A stretch of 64,000 bases of DNA from JADJGC01 sp964576925. Its GTDB lineage: Bacteria > Zixibacteria > MSB-5A5 > CAIYYT01. The notes beneath the pieces were generated by a model that worked only from the letters and a program-made list of their open reading frames with translations, was not told the origin of the DNA and did not search any database. Location: NCBI GenBank assembly GCA_964576925.1, contig CAZNWJ010000006.1:107290-171289 (forward strand), written 5' to 3'. Each line of letters begins with the position of its first letter. Positions within the stretch are counted from its first letter, which is position 1. Shown here piece after piece: positions 8,321-18,108 of this stretch. Position numbers and translations under genes: made by a program.

Positions 8321-9484
8321 TTGATACGCACTCTGTACGTCATCCACTGTGAATCAAACACCGGTTATGCCATATTGCCATTGGAGAAGCTGTTTCTCGA
8401 GGCCGGACTCGAGCTTGGCTCCAATGATCTGACAAACGTTCACTTCTGCTATCCTGATACCAGCAAGGGGATGTCAGCCGTTTTTCCACCAGACTTCAAG
8501 AATGTGCTCGAGTGCGATATTCACAGGCTCAAACCCGGCACCATTGAGCGTATGACACGCTACGTCCGTGAGAATAAGATTGAGCTGATTGTCTTTTTTG
8601 ATATTCAGCCCGTTCACCGGTCGTTCAAGAAACTCCGAGAGGCTGGCGCAAAGACATTGATCGCATATTGGGGAGCTCCGATCTCCTCGGTCTCGCCTCT
8701 CTGGAAGCGCCTGGCAAAACGATTGACCATCGAGCTTTCCAACTCTAAAGTCGATAGTCTGATTTTTGAGACCAAGATTATGGCCCACTACGCAACTCAC
8801 GGGCGTGGCGTTCCAGAACGTATGATCGACGTGGTTCCGCTTGGCGTGGATACCGAGAAATTCCGGCCGATCAAGTCAAACTATGTCCACGAGATCTTTC
8901 ACTTTGCTCCTGGCACGCGCGTCTTCGTTTACTCCGGTCACATGGAAGAGCGCAAAGGTGTCCGCGTTATTGTCAAGGCAGCAATCGAGCTCTTAACGAG
9001 TCGTGGGCGAGACAATATCGCTTTTGTGATCTGTGGAAATAAGGGAGATGAAAGTCGCGCGTACGAAGAGCTCTACCGGGATCTGCCGGTCGGCAATCGC
9101 ATTCAGTTTGGCGGCTACAGAAGTGATCTGCCTGAGATCTACGCGAGTGCTTTCTGTGGGATCGTGGCCTCTACAGGTTGGGATTCTTTCGCATTCGGAA
9201 CTATCGAGATGGCTGCCTCCGGACTCCCGCTGATTGCCTCCCGACTTCAGGGGCTTGCGGAGGCTGTCATCGACCGGGAGACCGGCATTCTATTCGAGCC
9301 GGGTGACCACATAATGCTCGCTGATTGCATCGAACGACTTCTCGACAACCCGGAGCTGGCCGCGGAGTACGGTCGTCGCGGCCGGAAGAGATGCGAGTCG
9401 GAATTGAGTTATTCTCATCAGAAGCGGTTGTTTCTGCAAGTTCTGAGTCGGCGTATCGCGGCGTCTAGGGAGGAGGCCTCTTGA
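8321..9484 (+). CDS. Glycosyltransferase family 4
   Basis: 387 residues, GT-B fold. The C-terminal domain is typical of family 4: VPLGVDTEKF near 172, YSGHMEERKG for the linker strand, FGGYRSDLPEIYASA, then the donor site STGWDSFAFGTIEMAASGLP near 284-303. The N-terminal half starts TLYVIHCESNTGYAILP. The TTG start at 8321 has AAAGGT 6-11 bases before it. It overlaps the ATP-grasp gene by 4 bp and opens a tightly packed group of four genes to 12457, so these are probably co-translated. Sugar and acceptor unknown. Confidence 0.85.
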   Translation: MIRTLYVIHCESNTGYAILPLEKLFLEAGLELGSNDLTNVHFCYPDTSKGMSAVFPPDFKNVLECDIHRLKPGTIERMTRYVRENKIELIVFFDIQPVHRSFKKLREAGAKTLIAYWGAPISSVSPLWKRLAKRLTIELSNSKVDSLIFETKIMAHYATHGRGVPERMIDVVPLGVDTEKFRPIKSNYVHEIFHFAPGTRVFVYSGHMEERKGVRVIVKAAIELLTSRGRDNIAFVICGNKGDESRAYEELYRDLPVGNRIQFGGYRSDLPEIYASAFCGIVASTGWDSFAFGTIEMAASGLPLIASRLQGLAEAVIDRETGILFEPGDHIMLADCIERLLDNPELAAEYGRRGRKRCESELSYSHQKRLFLQVLSRRIAASREEAS

Positions 9485-10689
9485 CATTTGACGTCTTGGT
9501 GACGGACGGTGACGAGCGGTCTACTGTGGCCGTTGTAAGGTCGCTTGGTCGCATGGGCTTGAGCGTTGCCGTCGCCGAAAAGCGGCTAAACAGCCTTTCG
9601 GGCTGCTCCAAGTACTGCTCTGGACAATTCGTATTCCCGCCGCCGGCTGTCGACCCGAGCGGGTTTCTACGGGCATTGCTAAAGCATGTAGAATCCCATT
9701 CGTTCAAGCTTGTGATTCCGATGACCGATTTGACTTGCACGCTTTGCGCAGAGATCGCGACTGAACTCGGACAGCATACCAAGCTTGCCTTGCCCGAAGT
9801 AGAAACCTACTTGCGTGCTTCCGACAAAGCCGAGCTACTCAAACTGGCGGCAGCTCTCGACGTGCCAGTTCCCAGATCCTATTTCCCTGAGAATGAAACT
9901 GAACTTTCCGACATGGCCGACGAGTTTACTTATCCAATAGTGATTAAGTCTCGACGTTCACGAGTCCGAACGGACAACGGCTTCCTCTTCGGCCACGTAA
10001 CATACGCTGCTTCGAAGGAAGAGCTGTTGCGCAAGTTCTCGTTGTCGCACCAGTCTATCCCGCGACCGATCATCCAGGAGCGAGTCGACGGACCCGGGTG
10101 CGGGCTCTTTGTTATCTGTCGTGAAGGCGAAATCCTGGCTACATTTGCCCATCGTCGGCTGCGTGAAAAACCGCCGTCAGGAGGCGTCAGCGTTCTGAGA
10201 GAGTCAGCGCCATTGGACGAGCGAATCTGCGCATACAGCGCAAAACTGCTGCGGGCGTTGCGCTGGACCGGTGTTGCGATGGTGGAGTTCAAGTTGGATC
10301 AGTCCGACAATTCCTATAGACTAATGGAAATCAATGGACGTTTCTGGGGATCGCTTCAACTGGCGGTCAATTGCGGCCTCGATTTTCCGTATTGGGTGTA
10401 CCAATTGAGTCAGCGCGTGCAGCCGGTTCCGCCACCGGACTACCCGGTGGGTGTCAGGCTTCGCTGGGTCCTGGGGGATCTGGATCACTTGCTTGCCATT
10501 TGGACGCGTAAGAGAGCCAAGCTCTCCCTGCCCGAGGGATATCCCGGGCGGCTTACCGTTCTCAAGGATTTTCTGTTGGAGTGCTTCGGTTCGACCCCGG
10601 GCGAGATGTGGACGCAGGATGATCCCGGACCCGGACGCCGTGAAGCCGCCGATTACGTTAGAAACCTTTTTAGGTTGTGCGCTCGATGA
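9481..10689 (+). CDS. ATP-grasp family ligase
   Basis: 402 residues of the ATP-grasp superfamily, carbamoyl-phosphate-synthase-like. The N-terminal pre-ATP-grasp domain begins FDVLVTDGDERSTVAVVRSL. The ATP-binding lysine region is YPIVIKSRRSRVRTDNG near 151-167, and the magnesium site is LMEINGRFWGSLQLA near 282-296. Such enzymes join a carboxylate to an amine or thiol through an acyl phosphate. Inside a polysaccharide locus it may amidate a uronic acid or attach an amino acid, but this is inference. The TTG start overlaps the preceding gene by 4 bp and the stop overlaps the PHP gene as ATGA. Confidence 0.85.
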   Translation: MTFDVLVTDGDERSTVAVVRSLGRMGLSVAVAEKRLNSLSGCSKYCSGQFVFPPPAVDPSGFLRALLKHVESHSFKLVIPMTDLTCTLCAEIATELGQHTKLALPEVETYLRASDKAELLKLAAALDVPVPRSYFPENETELSDMADEFTYPIVIKSRRSRVRTDNGFLFGHVTYAASKEELLRKFSLSHQSIPRPIIQERVDGPGCGLFVICREGEILATFAHRRLREKPPSGGVSVLRESAPLDERICAYSAKLLRALRWTGVAMVEFKLDQSDNSYRLMEINGRFWGSLQLAVNCGLDFPYWVYQLSQRVQPVPPPDYPVGVRLRWVLGDLDHLLAIWTRKRAKLSLPEGYPGRLTVLKDFLLECFGSTPGEMWTQDDPGPGRREAADYVRNLFRLCAR

Positions 10690-11498
10690 ATCATTCCGAT
10701 ACCCAATCCTCTCTTCTGGGAGCAGTCCACGTCCACACGGACCTTTCTCACGATGGCATTCATACGCTGGGCGAACTCAAACAACTATTCCAACGCCGCG
10801 GGTATCAATTCGCCTGTTTGAATGATCACTCTCAGGATGTTTCACCTGAGCAATACAGCGAACTGCGTCGGCAGTGTCAGCTTCTCTCCGACAAGGATTT
10901 CGCTTTCATTCCGGGATTGGAATATTCCTGCGACGGGGAAATCCATATCATGGGTATCGGGATCTCGGAGAGATCGCCGGAAACTAATCCGGAGGCAGTT
11001 ATCGATAGCATACACAGGCTTGGTGGAATCGCCGTCCTCTCACACCCTTCCAAGTCAAGTCGATACGTCTTCGACGATTGCTGGGTCAGAAAACTGGATG
11101 GCGCGGAAATCTGGAATCGTGCCGTCGATAGCCTGTTGGTACCACAGACGCGCTCCATTGACCTTTTCTTGAGATTTCGCAAAATCAACCCGCAACTCCT
11201 TGCGTTCTTCGGCTTGGATCTACACCGCGAACACACTTTTGCCGACATTGGGTTGAGTGTCTTCGCTTCTTCGGCCGACCAACGCGAAATTGTCGAAGCC
11301 TTGCGGGCCGGTTCGTTCGTTTGTCGCAGCCGCTATTTTTCGATGAGCCCGCGGTCTTCGCTCGGTTTCTTGAAACGCCGGCTGATCGGACTAACGAAGA
11401 TCGTGTTTAATCTCGTCCGTCGCGTCCGCGCTACGTGGATTGACCGAAAATCGATTCCCCCCGAAGAGGGTACCCGGCCCGGACGGGTCAGGCGGTGA
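10686..11498 (+). CDS. PHP-domain metal-dependent hydrolase
   Basis: 270 residues. PHP domain with HVHTDLSHDG near residues 14-23, NDHS near 45, a Glu in PGLEYS, IHIMGIG, HPSKSSRY near 119 and GLDLHREH near 175, which together give the metal-binding His/Asp/Glu set of the superfamily. Such enzymes hydrolyse phosphoesters. In polysaccharide loci PHP proteins often act as tyrosine phosphatases on the chain-length kinase, but the only Wzz here has no kinase domain, so the substrate stays open. The ATG at 10686 forms an ATGA overlap with the ATP-grasp stop; GTG at 10677 is an alternative. Confidence 0.8.
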   Translation: MNHSDTQSSLLGAVHVHTDLSHDGIHTLGELKQLFQRRGYQFACLNDHSQDVSPEQYSELRRQCQLLSDKDFAFIPGLEYSCDGEIHIMGIGISERSPETNPEAVIDSIHRLGGIAVLSHPSKSSRYVFDDCWVRKLDGAEIWNRAVDSLLVPQTRSIDLFLRFRKINPQLLAFFGLDLHREHTFADIGLSVFASSADQREIVEALRAGSFVCRSRYFSMSPRSSLGFLKRRLIGLTKIVFNLVRRVRATWIDRKSIPPEEGTRPGRVRR

Positions 11499-12457
11499 CG
11501 ATGAGTCAACAAGGGCAGCGGACCATAAGTTTTGTTATCCCCGTGCTCAATGGGGAAAAGTACATCGCTGAGTGCCTAAAGCACATCGAGTCGGAAATGC
11601 AGGCAGGCGATGAGATCATCGTGGTGGACAACGGTTCAACTGATGCCACGCATGATATCGTTGCCGCTCATCCGCGGGCCCGCTTGATTGAGCACCCCAA
11701 AGTCACCATTGCCGGCTTGCGCAATCGCGGGGCGGAGGCCTCAAAAGGCGATGTCTTGGCATTTATCGATTCCGACTGCCTCTTGAAGCCGGGTTGGAGA
11801 GCCGGGGTCGACAAGGAACTATCGTCGGACTCAGTCCAGGTGACTGGCTCGACGTGCGACTTGCCGCTTCAGCCGACCTGGGTCGAACAGGCGTGGGCTC
11901 CGGCGATTGTCAAGTCGTCTCGAGAAGTTGGCTATATCAATTCTGCCAATCTCGTGATTCGACGCGATGCTTTTGTCGCGGTCAACGGCTTCAATGAGTC
12001 GCTCAAGACCGACGAAGATTACGACATTGCCTTCCGGATGCGGCGCAACGGGGCGAAAGTCATCGAGTCCCCCGAGATCCGGGCGATCCACCTTGGCAGC
12101 GCGAAAACCCTGAGGCAGTTCTACCAGCGCCAAAAACGCAACGCCACGAGTATCGTCGATACCTGGCGCCTGAACGGGATCGATCGGCCAATGATCATGA
12201 CCTTGGTCTTCATCGCTTCATTGTTGTTGGGGGCAGGTAGCGTAGTGCTTGCGTTCGTCACCGGTCACTGGCTGTTGGCGCTCGGCGCTGTCGCGATCCT
12301 CCTCGCGCCATTGTTAACGGCACTCAATCGAGTCCTCCGGGGAACGCAGGTATTGCAGATCCCGCAAATGACCGTGCTCTTTGTTGTCTTCTATTGGGTC
12401 AGAACGCTGACACTGATCCACCACCTTCGGTCGTCCAATCGCGGGAGCAATTCATGA
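11495..12457 (+). CDS. Membrane glycosyltransferase family 2
   Basis: 320 residues. An N-terminal GT-A domain begins TISFVIPVLNGEKYI, with VDNGSTD near 45 and the nucleotide-sugar/metal motif DSDC near 92. It continues with the ED-containing acceptor part (NESLKTDEDYDIAFRMRR). The last 90 residues form two or three membrane spans (FIASLLLGAGSVVLAFV and following). It probably transfers a sugar to a lipid-linked intermediate at the inner membrane. The GTG start overlaps the PHP stop by 4 bp; ATG at 11501 is an alternative. Confidence 0.87.
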   Translation: MTMSQQGQRTISFVIPVLNGEKYIAECLKHIESEMQAGDEIIVVDNGSTDATHDIVAAHPRARLIEHPKVTIAGLRNRGAEASKGDVLAFIDSDCLLKPGWRAGVDKELSSDSVQVTGSTCDLPLQPTWVEQAWAPAIVKSSREVGYINSANLVIRRDAFVAVNGFNESLKTDEDYDIAFRMRRNGAKVIESPEIRAIHLGSAKTLRQFYQRQKRNATSIVDTWRLNGIDRPMIMTLVFIASLLLGAGSVVLAFVTGHWLLALGAVAILLAPLLTALNRVLRGTQVLQIPQMTVLFVVFYWVRTLTLIHHLRSSNRGSNS

Positions 12458-12542
12458 TACAAGTACATGCGCTGATACCTGTATCCTGTTGCCGGAGGGT
12501 ATCGCGCTGTGAGTCTGATTGCGACAAGACAGGTCGATTCGG

Positions 12543-13898
12543 ATGAGATCCTGGATCACCCGAAATGTGACGCTGCCGAGCATCTACTGGCTCCGCGGCG
12601 AACCGGCGCTTGAACTTCAGCCCGCCATCCGGGCGTTTCACATGCTTGATCGTGACGCCATGGATCGTCTGCAATGGCAGAAGCTGGTTGCACTAATCGA
12701 GTTCCTGGAAACGCACAACCGCTACTACGGCGAGCAGTTTCGTGCTCTTCATCTGAAGAGTGAAGATCTCCGGTCGCCGCATGATTACCTTCGCTATCCG
12801 CTGCTCGACAAGGACACGTTGCGGCGTCACCAGGAGATTATGCGGTCGGACTGCAGGCTGAGAGCTTCCTTGCGTCGAACTTCCGGTTCAACTGGTATTC
12901 CGTTGCAGTTTCTCAAGGACCGCGAGGCTTCCGCGTACATGGATGCCATGATGCACGAGCTCTACGGCTGGTACGGCGTACGCCCCGGCGACCGGCAGGC
13001 GCGTGTCTGGGGACTGGCGACGGAATGGCGAGGTCGGCTGCTGGCCCGCTTCAAGGACTTCGTTTTGAATCGCAGTCGGTTGGTCTACTACGATCTTTCT
13101 CCGGAAAACTCTTCGCGGTTCTTCAAGAAGGCAATACGTAAACGTCCCACATTTCTCTACGGGATGGTCAATCCGATGGTTGAGTTCGCTCAGGCACTGG
13201 TCGTTGCGGGTCATGATCCGGCGCAGTTGGAACTGAAGGTTGTCATCGCGACCAGCGAGATGTTATTGCCGGCGAAGCGAGAAGTCCTGCGCCGGCTCTT
13301 CGGCTGCCCAGTCGCCAATGAGTACGGCTGCTCCGAAACCGGGATCATCGCAATGGAATGTCCACACGGCTCGTTGCACCTGGCTAATCACAATATCTAC
13401 TTGGAATTGCTCAATCCTGAAACCCTCGAAGCAGTCGCCCCTGGTGAGCTGGGAGAAGTTGTCATTACCGAGCTCCACAGCCGTCTAATGCCCTTCGTGA
13501 GATATCGCGTTGGCGATCTTGCGCGCATCTCGTCGCAATCGTGCCCTTGCGGGTTGGCATCACCGACGATCGAGAGCCTCGAAGGACGAGTGACAGCTCT
13601 GATCCAGACCCCGGGCGGACGGCGATTATCTTCCTATCTCGTATCTTATTGCATGCCGCAAGTGGTCGATCGCTACTTGACGATCCAGCGATCTGTAAAC
13701 TTTCTCGAGATCCTCATTACGGCTCAAGAGCCAGTATCAAGCGATGTGAAAGACGATATGGTCTCACGGATTCAGAAAGCAATCGGTGAACACATTCAGA
13801 TCGAAGTGAAGCAAGTAGCAGAGATTCCGCGTGAAAAGTCAGGAAAGCTGCGGGCGTTCATCAGCGAACTCGGACACGACGGTGCCAGTCTCCGATGA
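12543..13898 (+). CDS. Phenylacetate-CoA-ligase-like (CapK/PaaK) adenylate-forming enzyme
   Basis: About 451 residues. Adenylate-forming enzyme of the PaaK/CapK type, with the ATP loop RTSGSTGIPLQF near 111-122, NEYGCSETGIIAMEC near 258-272, the RYRVGDLARI strand, a CPCG pair near 334 and the C-terminal EIPREKSGKLRAF. PaaK forms CoA thioesters of aryl acids; the CapK branch is common in capsule and O-antigen loci and is thought to activate an acid for transfer to a sugar. Start uncertain: ATG at 12543 has AGG nine bases upstream, while TTG at 12519 would add eight residues. A strong GGAGGG at 12494 sits before an out-of-frame GTG. Confidence 0.82.
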   Translation: MRSWITRNVTLPSIYWLRGEPALELQPAIRAFHMLDRDAMDRLQWQKLVALIEFLETHNRYYGEQFRALHLKSEDLRSPHDYLRYPLLDKDTLRRHQEIMRSDCRLRASLRRTSGSTGIPLQFLKDREASAYMDAMMHELYGWYGVRPGDRQARVWGLATEWRGRLLARFKDFVLNRSRLVYYDLSPENSSRFFKKAIRKRPTFLYGMVNPMVEFAQALVVAGHDPAQLELKVVIATSEMLLPAKREVLRRLFGCPVANEYGCSETGIIAMECPHGSLHLANHNIYLELLNPETLEAVAPGELGEVVITELHSRLMPFVRYRVGDLARISSQSCPCGLASPTIESLEGRVTALIQTPGGRRLSSYLVSYCMPQVVDRYLTIQRSVNFLEILITAQEPVSSDVKDDMVSRIQKAIGEHIQIEVKQVAEIPREKSGKLRAFISELGHDGASLR

Positions 13899-14182
13899 TT
13901 CATGCAATCGCTGAGGAAGCTCTGCTGCGCATTTGGCATGCAGTCTGTGCAAATAACGAACAATTCGCCTTACAGAATTATGATCTTTCCCAGCATGCCG
14001 AAGATAAATACATCCGGCTGTTCGGGTTAACGGCTTGATTTCTGATTGAGTAAGGGTCTGTGATTTGCTATCTATTGTGTCGCCTTTGGATTCCAGCTGG
14101 AACGCGACTGTAAAATGCGGTAGTCGCAGAATCCCTGGTCGATTGATTCTCAAAACTCTAGAGGAGTGGTTAAGGACATCCT

Positions 14183-16510
14183 ATGATCAAGCGAAGACAA
14201 TCTGACAGGCTTTGCATAAGAATCGCTGCTCTCGTCTCGCTCGCTGCGTTCTGCCTTTGTGCTTCGGCGTCAGCGGCGACCTACCACGTAAAACGCGAAG
14301 GTAACGACAGCAACAATGGTTTGTCCTTTGCCAATGCATGGCGAACGATTCCCAAAGCCTGTTCAACTGCAGTTGCCGGCGACACAGTCTTGATTTATCC
14401 GGGATTCTATCCGTCAACCGAATACACAATCACCGACCAGTTGTTTCCCGACGAAGCATCGAACAATCCAAGCTATCGACAGATACTTGTGCCGCTGAAT
14501 AGCGGGACAGCCGCCAATCCGATCGTGTTCCGCAACGCACCCGGTCAGGCCCGGCCATATATTCAGGGAGATCACGTTGGTTTAGGGGGCTCTTATGCGG
14601 GCGACTACAACGTGGTTACAGCCAATCTTAGCTATTCAAACAATGTGATCCTGGATTCGCTGCACTTCGCAATTTCCAACATGCTCGGTATCGGAGTCAA
14701 CGGTTACGGGCACAAGATTCATAACTGCAAAGTCGACTCGGTCTGGCAGCCAGACCAAACCGCTCTTGACAATTCCGCCGGCATCGGAAATTTCGACGCC
14801 GACGTTGTCTCGTCCCGTGAAGGTGACCGGCTTGTTGTGGACAACTGCGATATCTCGTGGATCGGGATCATGCAATTCGGTCAGGACTACGTGAATGCCA
14901 ATGGCTTCTGCATCTTCAACGGCGATACGGTCACTGTCACCAACAACCGAATTTGGAAGTGCGCCGGTCACGGCATCAAGTTTAAAGGGCATCCGGGGTC
15001 CGGTCCTTCGACGCGGCTCTGGATCGAGGGAAACACGATCTCTGATTGTTGGCTCGGTATCAATCTCGGAAATAGTGGAAGAGCAACCGATTCCATCGTC
15101 TGTCGATTCAATGTCATCTACGATTTGATGGCATCAACGAGCGGAGATGTCTACGGCGAAAACCATGCGATTGGTATGAACATGTTTTCGCAAACCAGCG
15201 CGGCAAACACCGGCGTGTGGGTCTACAATAACACTATCGATCTCAATACCGGCGCCAACGAATCAACACCTGCAATCTTGCCCGGTCAGTACTATGCGGG
15301 CTGCGAGGTCTGGTTCTTCAACAACATCATCTGGGATCGCCAGCCATCAACCGACAACAAAGCCGTGCAATTCTGGCAGAGCCCGATCGCTTTCTACACT
15401 AACTACAACTACTATGTCGCGGCGAGTCCGACCACGCGCCAGTTCTTCCACCATGGAAGCTCCAACTATACTTTGGCCTCCTGGCGCGCTGCAACATCGA
15501 TCGCAAACATCACGGGCCAGGACTCCAATTCGATCGCCACGGCAACCGTCCCGTTTGTTGATGGCCCCAATCATGACTATCGCTTGCTTCCCGGTTCGCC
15601 CGCCGCAACGAGTGGGCGGGGCGGTGTCTACCCGACTTACATGGGAGCCTTTGGCACGTCGGCAGCCGATTCGTCCATTAGCATTAGCTCAGCCGACCCG
15701 GCAACCGAAGGGACTAGCCTGGTATTCAACGTCACCATCGGAACCACCTTTGGTTCGACATGCACGGTCACATACAGCACCTCGAACGGCACGGCCGTTG
15801 CTCCGGGCGACTACACCGCGGTCGTCGGCGGGCAGATTCAAATCCTTTCGGGATCGAATTCCGGTACGATTATCATTCAAACCAACGATGATGCCACCGT
15901 AGAATCGACTGAGACGATGACGGTCACGTTGACCAACGTGAGTATCGGCAGTATTGCCGTGTCCAGTGGACAAGGTGCGATCCTCGATAACGACGTAGCA
16001 CCAGAAGAGCCGTCGAGCCGGATCGATTTCGGTACTCTACCGAACCACTCCATTGCCGTCAGTGGAGTCTATGATGGCTCGTATAGCAGTGCTCCACTCA
16101 CCGACAATGTCATAGATCCATACGGCGGTCCCGCGACGACGTGGGCATCCGAAGAAAGCAACGCCATCCCGCACTGGGTGACGGCGGATTTCGGGATGCC
16201 ACTGACGATTACCGCAGTTACGGTCTACTGGGCCTGGAATCCAACTCATTCGAGTTGGACGACTTCTGAGCAGTATCGAATTCAAGGATGGAACGGGTCG
16301 GCCTATATCGACTTGGTGACGGTCAACAATCCGCCGACCGCCGATTCAACAAAAACGACGATCACGCCCTATAGTACCAGTCGAATTCGCATCTATCAGC
16401 CGGCAGGGCAGGGGCCCAGCGACTATACGGCCATCATGTGGATCAGCGAGCTGCAGTTCCGCGGCCCGCTCGATACAACGCCGCCGGGAACGGTGCTTGA
16501 TCTTAGATAG
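14183..16510 (+). CDS. Secreted right-handed beta-helix protein with Calx-beta and discoidin-like domains
   Basis: 775 residues. Signal peptide to about residue 31 (ending ASASAA). A parallel beta-helix region of about 450 residues follows, starting YHVKREGNDSNNGLSFANAW and containing repeated NNxxW/NNxI turns, like polysaccharide lyases and glycan-binding helices. Then comes a Calx-beta domain near 496-600 (EGTSLVFNVT, TNDDATVESTETMTVTL, AILDND) and a discoidin/F5-8C-like domain near 615-765. The chain ends DTTPPGTVLDLR, normally an inter-domain linker, with no anchor. It may bind or cleave the polysaccharide made by this locus; no catalytic residues can be assigned. It is the longest gene inside the locus. 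Confidence 0.8.
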   Translation: MIKRRQSDRLCIRIAALVSLAAFCLCASASAATYHVKREGNDSNNGLSFANAWRTIPKACSTAVAGDTVLIYPGFYPSTEYTITDQLFPDEASNNPSYRQILVPLNSGTAANPIVFRNAPGQARPYIQGDHVGLGGSYAGDYNVVTANLSYSNNVILDSLHFAISNMLGIGVNGYGHKIHNCKVDSVWQPDQTALDNSAGIGNFDADVVSSREGDRLVVDNCDISWIGIMQFGQDYVNANGFCIFNGDTVTVTNNRIWKCAGHGIKFKGHPGSGPSTRLWIEGNTISDCWLGINLGNSGRATDSIVCRFNVIYDLMASTSGDVYGENHAIGMNMFSQTSAANTGVWVYNNTIDLNTGANESTPAILPGQYYAGCEVWFFNNIIWDRQPSTDNKAVQFWQSPIAFYTNYNYYVAASPTTRQFFHHGSSNYTLASWRAATSIANITGQDSNSIATATVPFVDGPNHDYRLLPGSPAATSGRGGVYPTYMGAFGTSAADSSISISSADPATEGTSLVFNVTIGTTFGSTCTVTYSTSNGTAVAPGDYTAVVGGQIQILSGSNSGTIIIQTNDDATVESTETMTVTLTNVSIGSIAVSSGQGAILDNDVAPEEPSSRIDFGTLPNHSIAVSGVYDGSYSSAPLTDNVIDPYGGPATTWASEESNAIPHWVTADFGMPLTITAVTVYWAWNPTHSSWTTSEQYRIQGWNGSAYIDLVTVNNPPTADSTKTTITPYSTSRIRIYQPAGQGPSDYTAIMWISELQFRGPLDTTPPGTVLDLR

Positions 16511-16680
16511 TCCACCAGTGTCGTCGCGTTTGGCTCGTGAAGGAGTTTAGCTCTTGGCGAGGCGTTCGGATTGAAGTCCTTGATTATCGCCGAGCTGTTG
16601 CGGTCAAGCAGGGCTGCGGAGGTGACCGCCCGAAGTCATCTTGCGTTGCTGGTGGTTACGGCGATTTTGTAAATGTATAA

Positions 16681-16696
16681 TGGCAGGGAAGCGGCT
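16681..16696 (+). promoter_or_regulatory. Weak sigma-54-like promoter candidate
   Basis: TGGCAGG and CGGCT with the GG and GC doublets exactly 10 bp apart (GG 16682-16683, GC 16694-16695). The -24 element fits well and the -12 element only at GC. It would start transcription about 30 bp before the glycosyltransferase ATG at 16737. A TATAAT at 16676-16681 lies beside it with a poor -35, so a housekeeping promoter is an alternative. Confidence 0.25.
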
Positions 16697-16736
16697 GCAA
16701 ATACGGCGGGTCTATTAGAGAGTCCGTCAAATCCGA

Positions 16737-17861
16737 ATGTCCGATCGTAAGTTCAATATTCTCCACCTGATAGAAACCACCGGTCCCGGTGGAGCGGAAA
16801 CCGTCCTGCTCAACTTGGTTTCGAGGATTGATCGCGCCATTTTCGAACCCACCGTGCTTCTCGTGGGGGAAGGGTGGCTTTCATCCGCGGTACGCGCGGC
16901 AGGAATTGAACCATTGACGATTGGCAGCTCGGGCTCGTTTGACTGGAGGTTTCTTAAGTCAATCATCAAGGTAATCCGCGAGCGAAACATCGACTTGATC
17001 CACTCACACCTGCCGGACATCAGCGTATACGCATGCCTTGCCGCGCTTCGTACGAAAACTCCTGTGATTTCCACCTTCCACGGAATGGTCGGCAATTGGC
17101 ATCAGCGAAGCCTCAAAAATAGACTGAAGATGTCTGTGATTAGGCGACGGGCAGCTCGCGTGGTCGCAGTCTCGGATTTCCTGAAGCAAGAGATGAGTGA
17201 CTTGTGGTCATTCTGCGCAAGCGACATTCTGCGTATCTACAACGGCGTCGACTTCGACTCGTTTGATCAACGTTCCGGCGGCTCGGAGCTGCGACGACAA
17301 TTCACATTGCCTTCGGAGACAGTCTTGATCGGCACTGTAGGCAACATCCGCCGAGCGAAAGGCTATCAGTTTATGCTGCAAGCGGCCCGCGAGGTCATCG
17401 ACCGAAACAACTGCGCCCATTTCTTCATTGCGGGCCACGGCGAAGGAGAACTTCTGGAGGAGATCTTGCAGCTGCAGGTAAGACTAGGATTGCAGGAACA
17501 TGTACATCTCTTGGGATTTCGCGATGACGTGCCCCAACTTCTGGGAGAGTTCGACATTTTTGTGCTTCCCTCCATTACTGAAGGTCTTTCCATCGCGACT
17601 GTAGAAGCAATGGGTCTGGGGCTGCCCGTTGTCGTAACTGATTCCGGTGGACCTCGGGAAATTGTGGAGCACATGTCTACGGGGATGCTTGTTGCGCCGG
17701 GCGATCCCGCAGCGCTCGCCGCCGCGATTGGCCGGCTCTTGGAAGACGCAGCGCTGGCGCAGAACCTGGGAGCCGCTGCCCGAGTTGCCGTTCGCGAAAA
17801 GTTCGGGATCGAGCAGAACATCGCGGCGTATACGGAAGTTTACAAAAGTTGCTTGCGTTGA
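16737..17861 (+). CDS. Glycosyltransferase family 4
   Basis: 374 residues, GT-B. The acceptor-side loop GPGGAETVLLNL is near 16-27, HSHLPDISVY near 85, FHGMVGN, VSDFLKQEM, YNGVDFDSF near 168, and the donor motif SITEGLSIATVEAMGLGLP near 279-297 with both glutamates of the EX7E signature. It is similar in style to the enzyme at 20685. The ATG at 16737 follows a 226-bp spacer that separates it from the beta-helix gene, so it may head its own transcript. Sugar specificity unknown. Confidence 0.87.
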   Translation: MSDRKFNILHLIETTGPGGAETVLLNLVSRIDRAIFEPTVLLVGEGWLSSAVRAAGIEPLTIGSSGSFDWRFLKSIIKVIRERNIDLIHSHLPDISVYACLAALRTKTPVISTFHGMVGNWHQRSLKNRLKMSVIRRRAARVVAVSDFLKQEMSDLWSFCASDILRIYNGVDFDSFDQRSGGSELRRQFTLPSETVLIGTVGNIRRAKGYQFMLQAAREVIDRNNCAHFFIAGHGEGELLEEILQLQVRLGLQEHVHLLGFRDDVPQLLGEFDIFVLPSITEGLSIATVEAMGLGLPVVVTDSGGPREIVEHMSTGMLVAPGDPAALAAAIGRLLEDAALAQNLGAAARVAVREKFGIEQNIAAYTEVYKSCLR

Positions 17862-18108
17862 GTAACTCCGACTGTATCATTATTCGGATTTCGCAGTCAA
17901 TTGCAGCAGAATGAAGTCCGTCTGGCTCGATCTTACCCACAAGCAGGTGGCGATGGCGCTGACTACCCCGAACAAATTGTCAACGAGTTACTACTGGCAA
18001 CTTCGGTTCATAAGAGGTCAAATCACCTTTCGGGGCCGCCGAGGTGGTTCAGTGATTCGGTGGCGCAAGCGGGGTTCAGGGCTAGACAGGCATGGGGTGG
18101 AGATATAG

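Noticed and set aside
17911..18108. 65-codon frame just before the polymerase gene
   Set aside because: Basic, unlike any family, in a spacer with poor codon use; abutting the next ATG seems chance.
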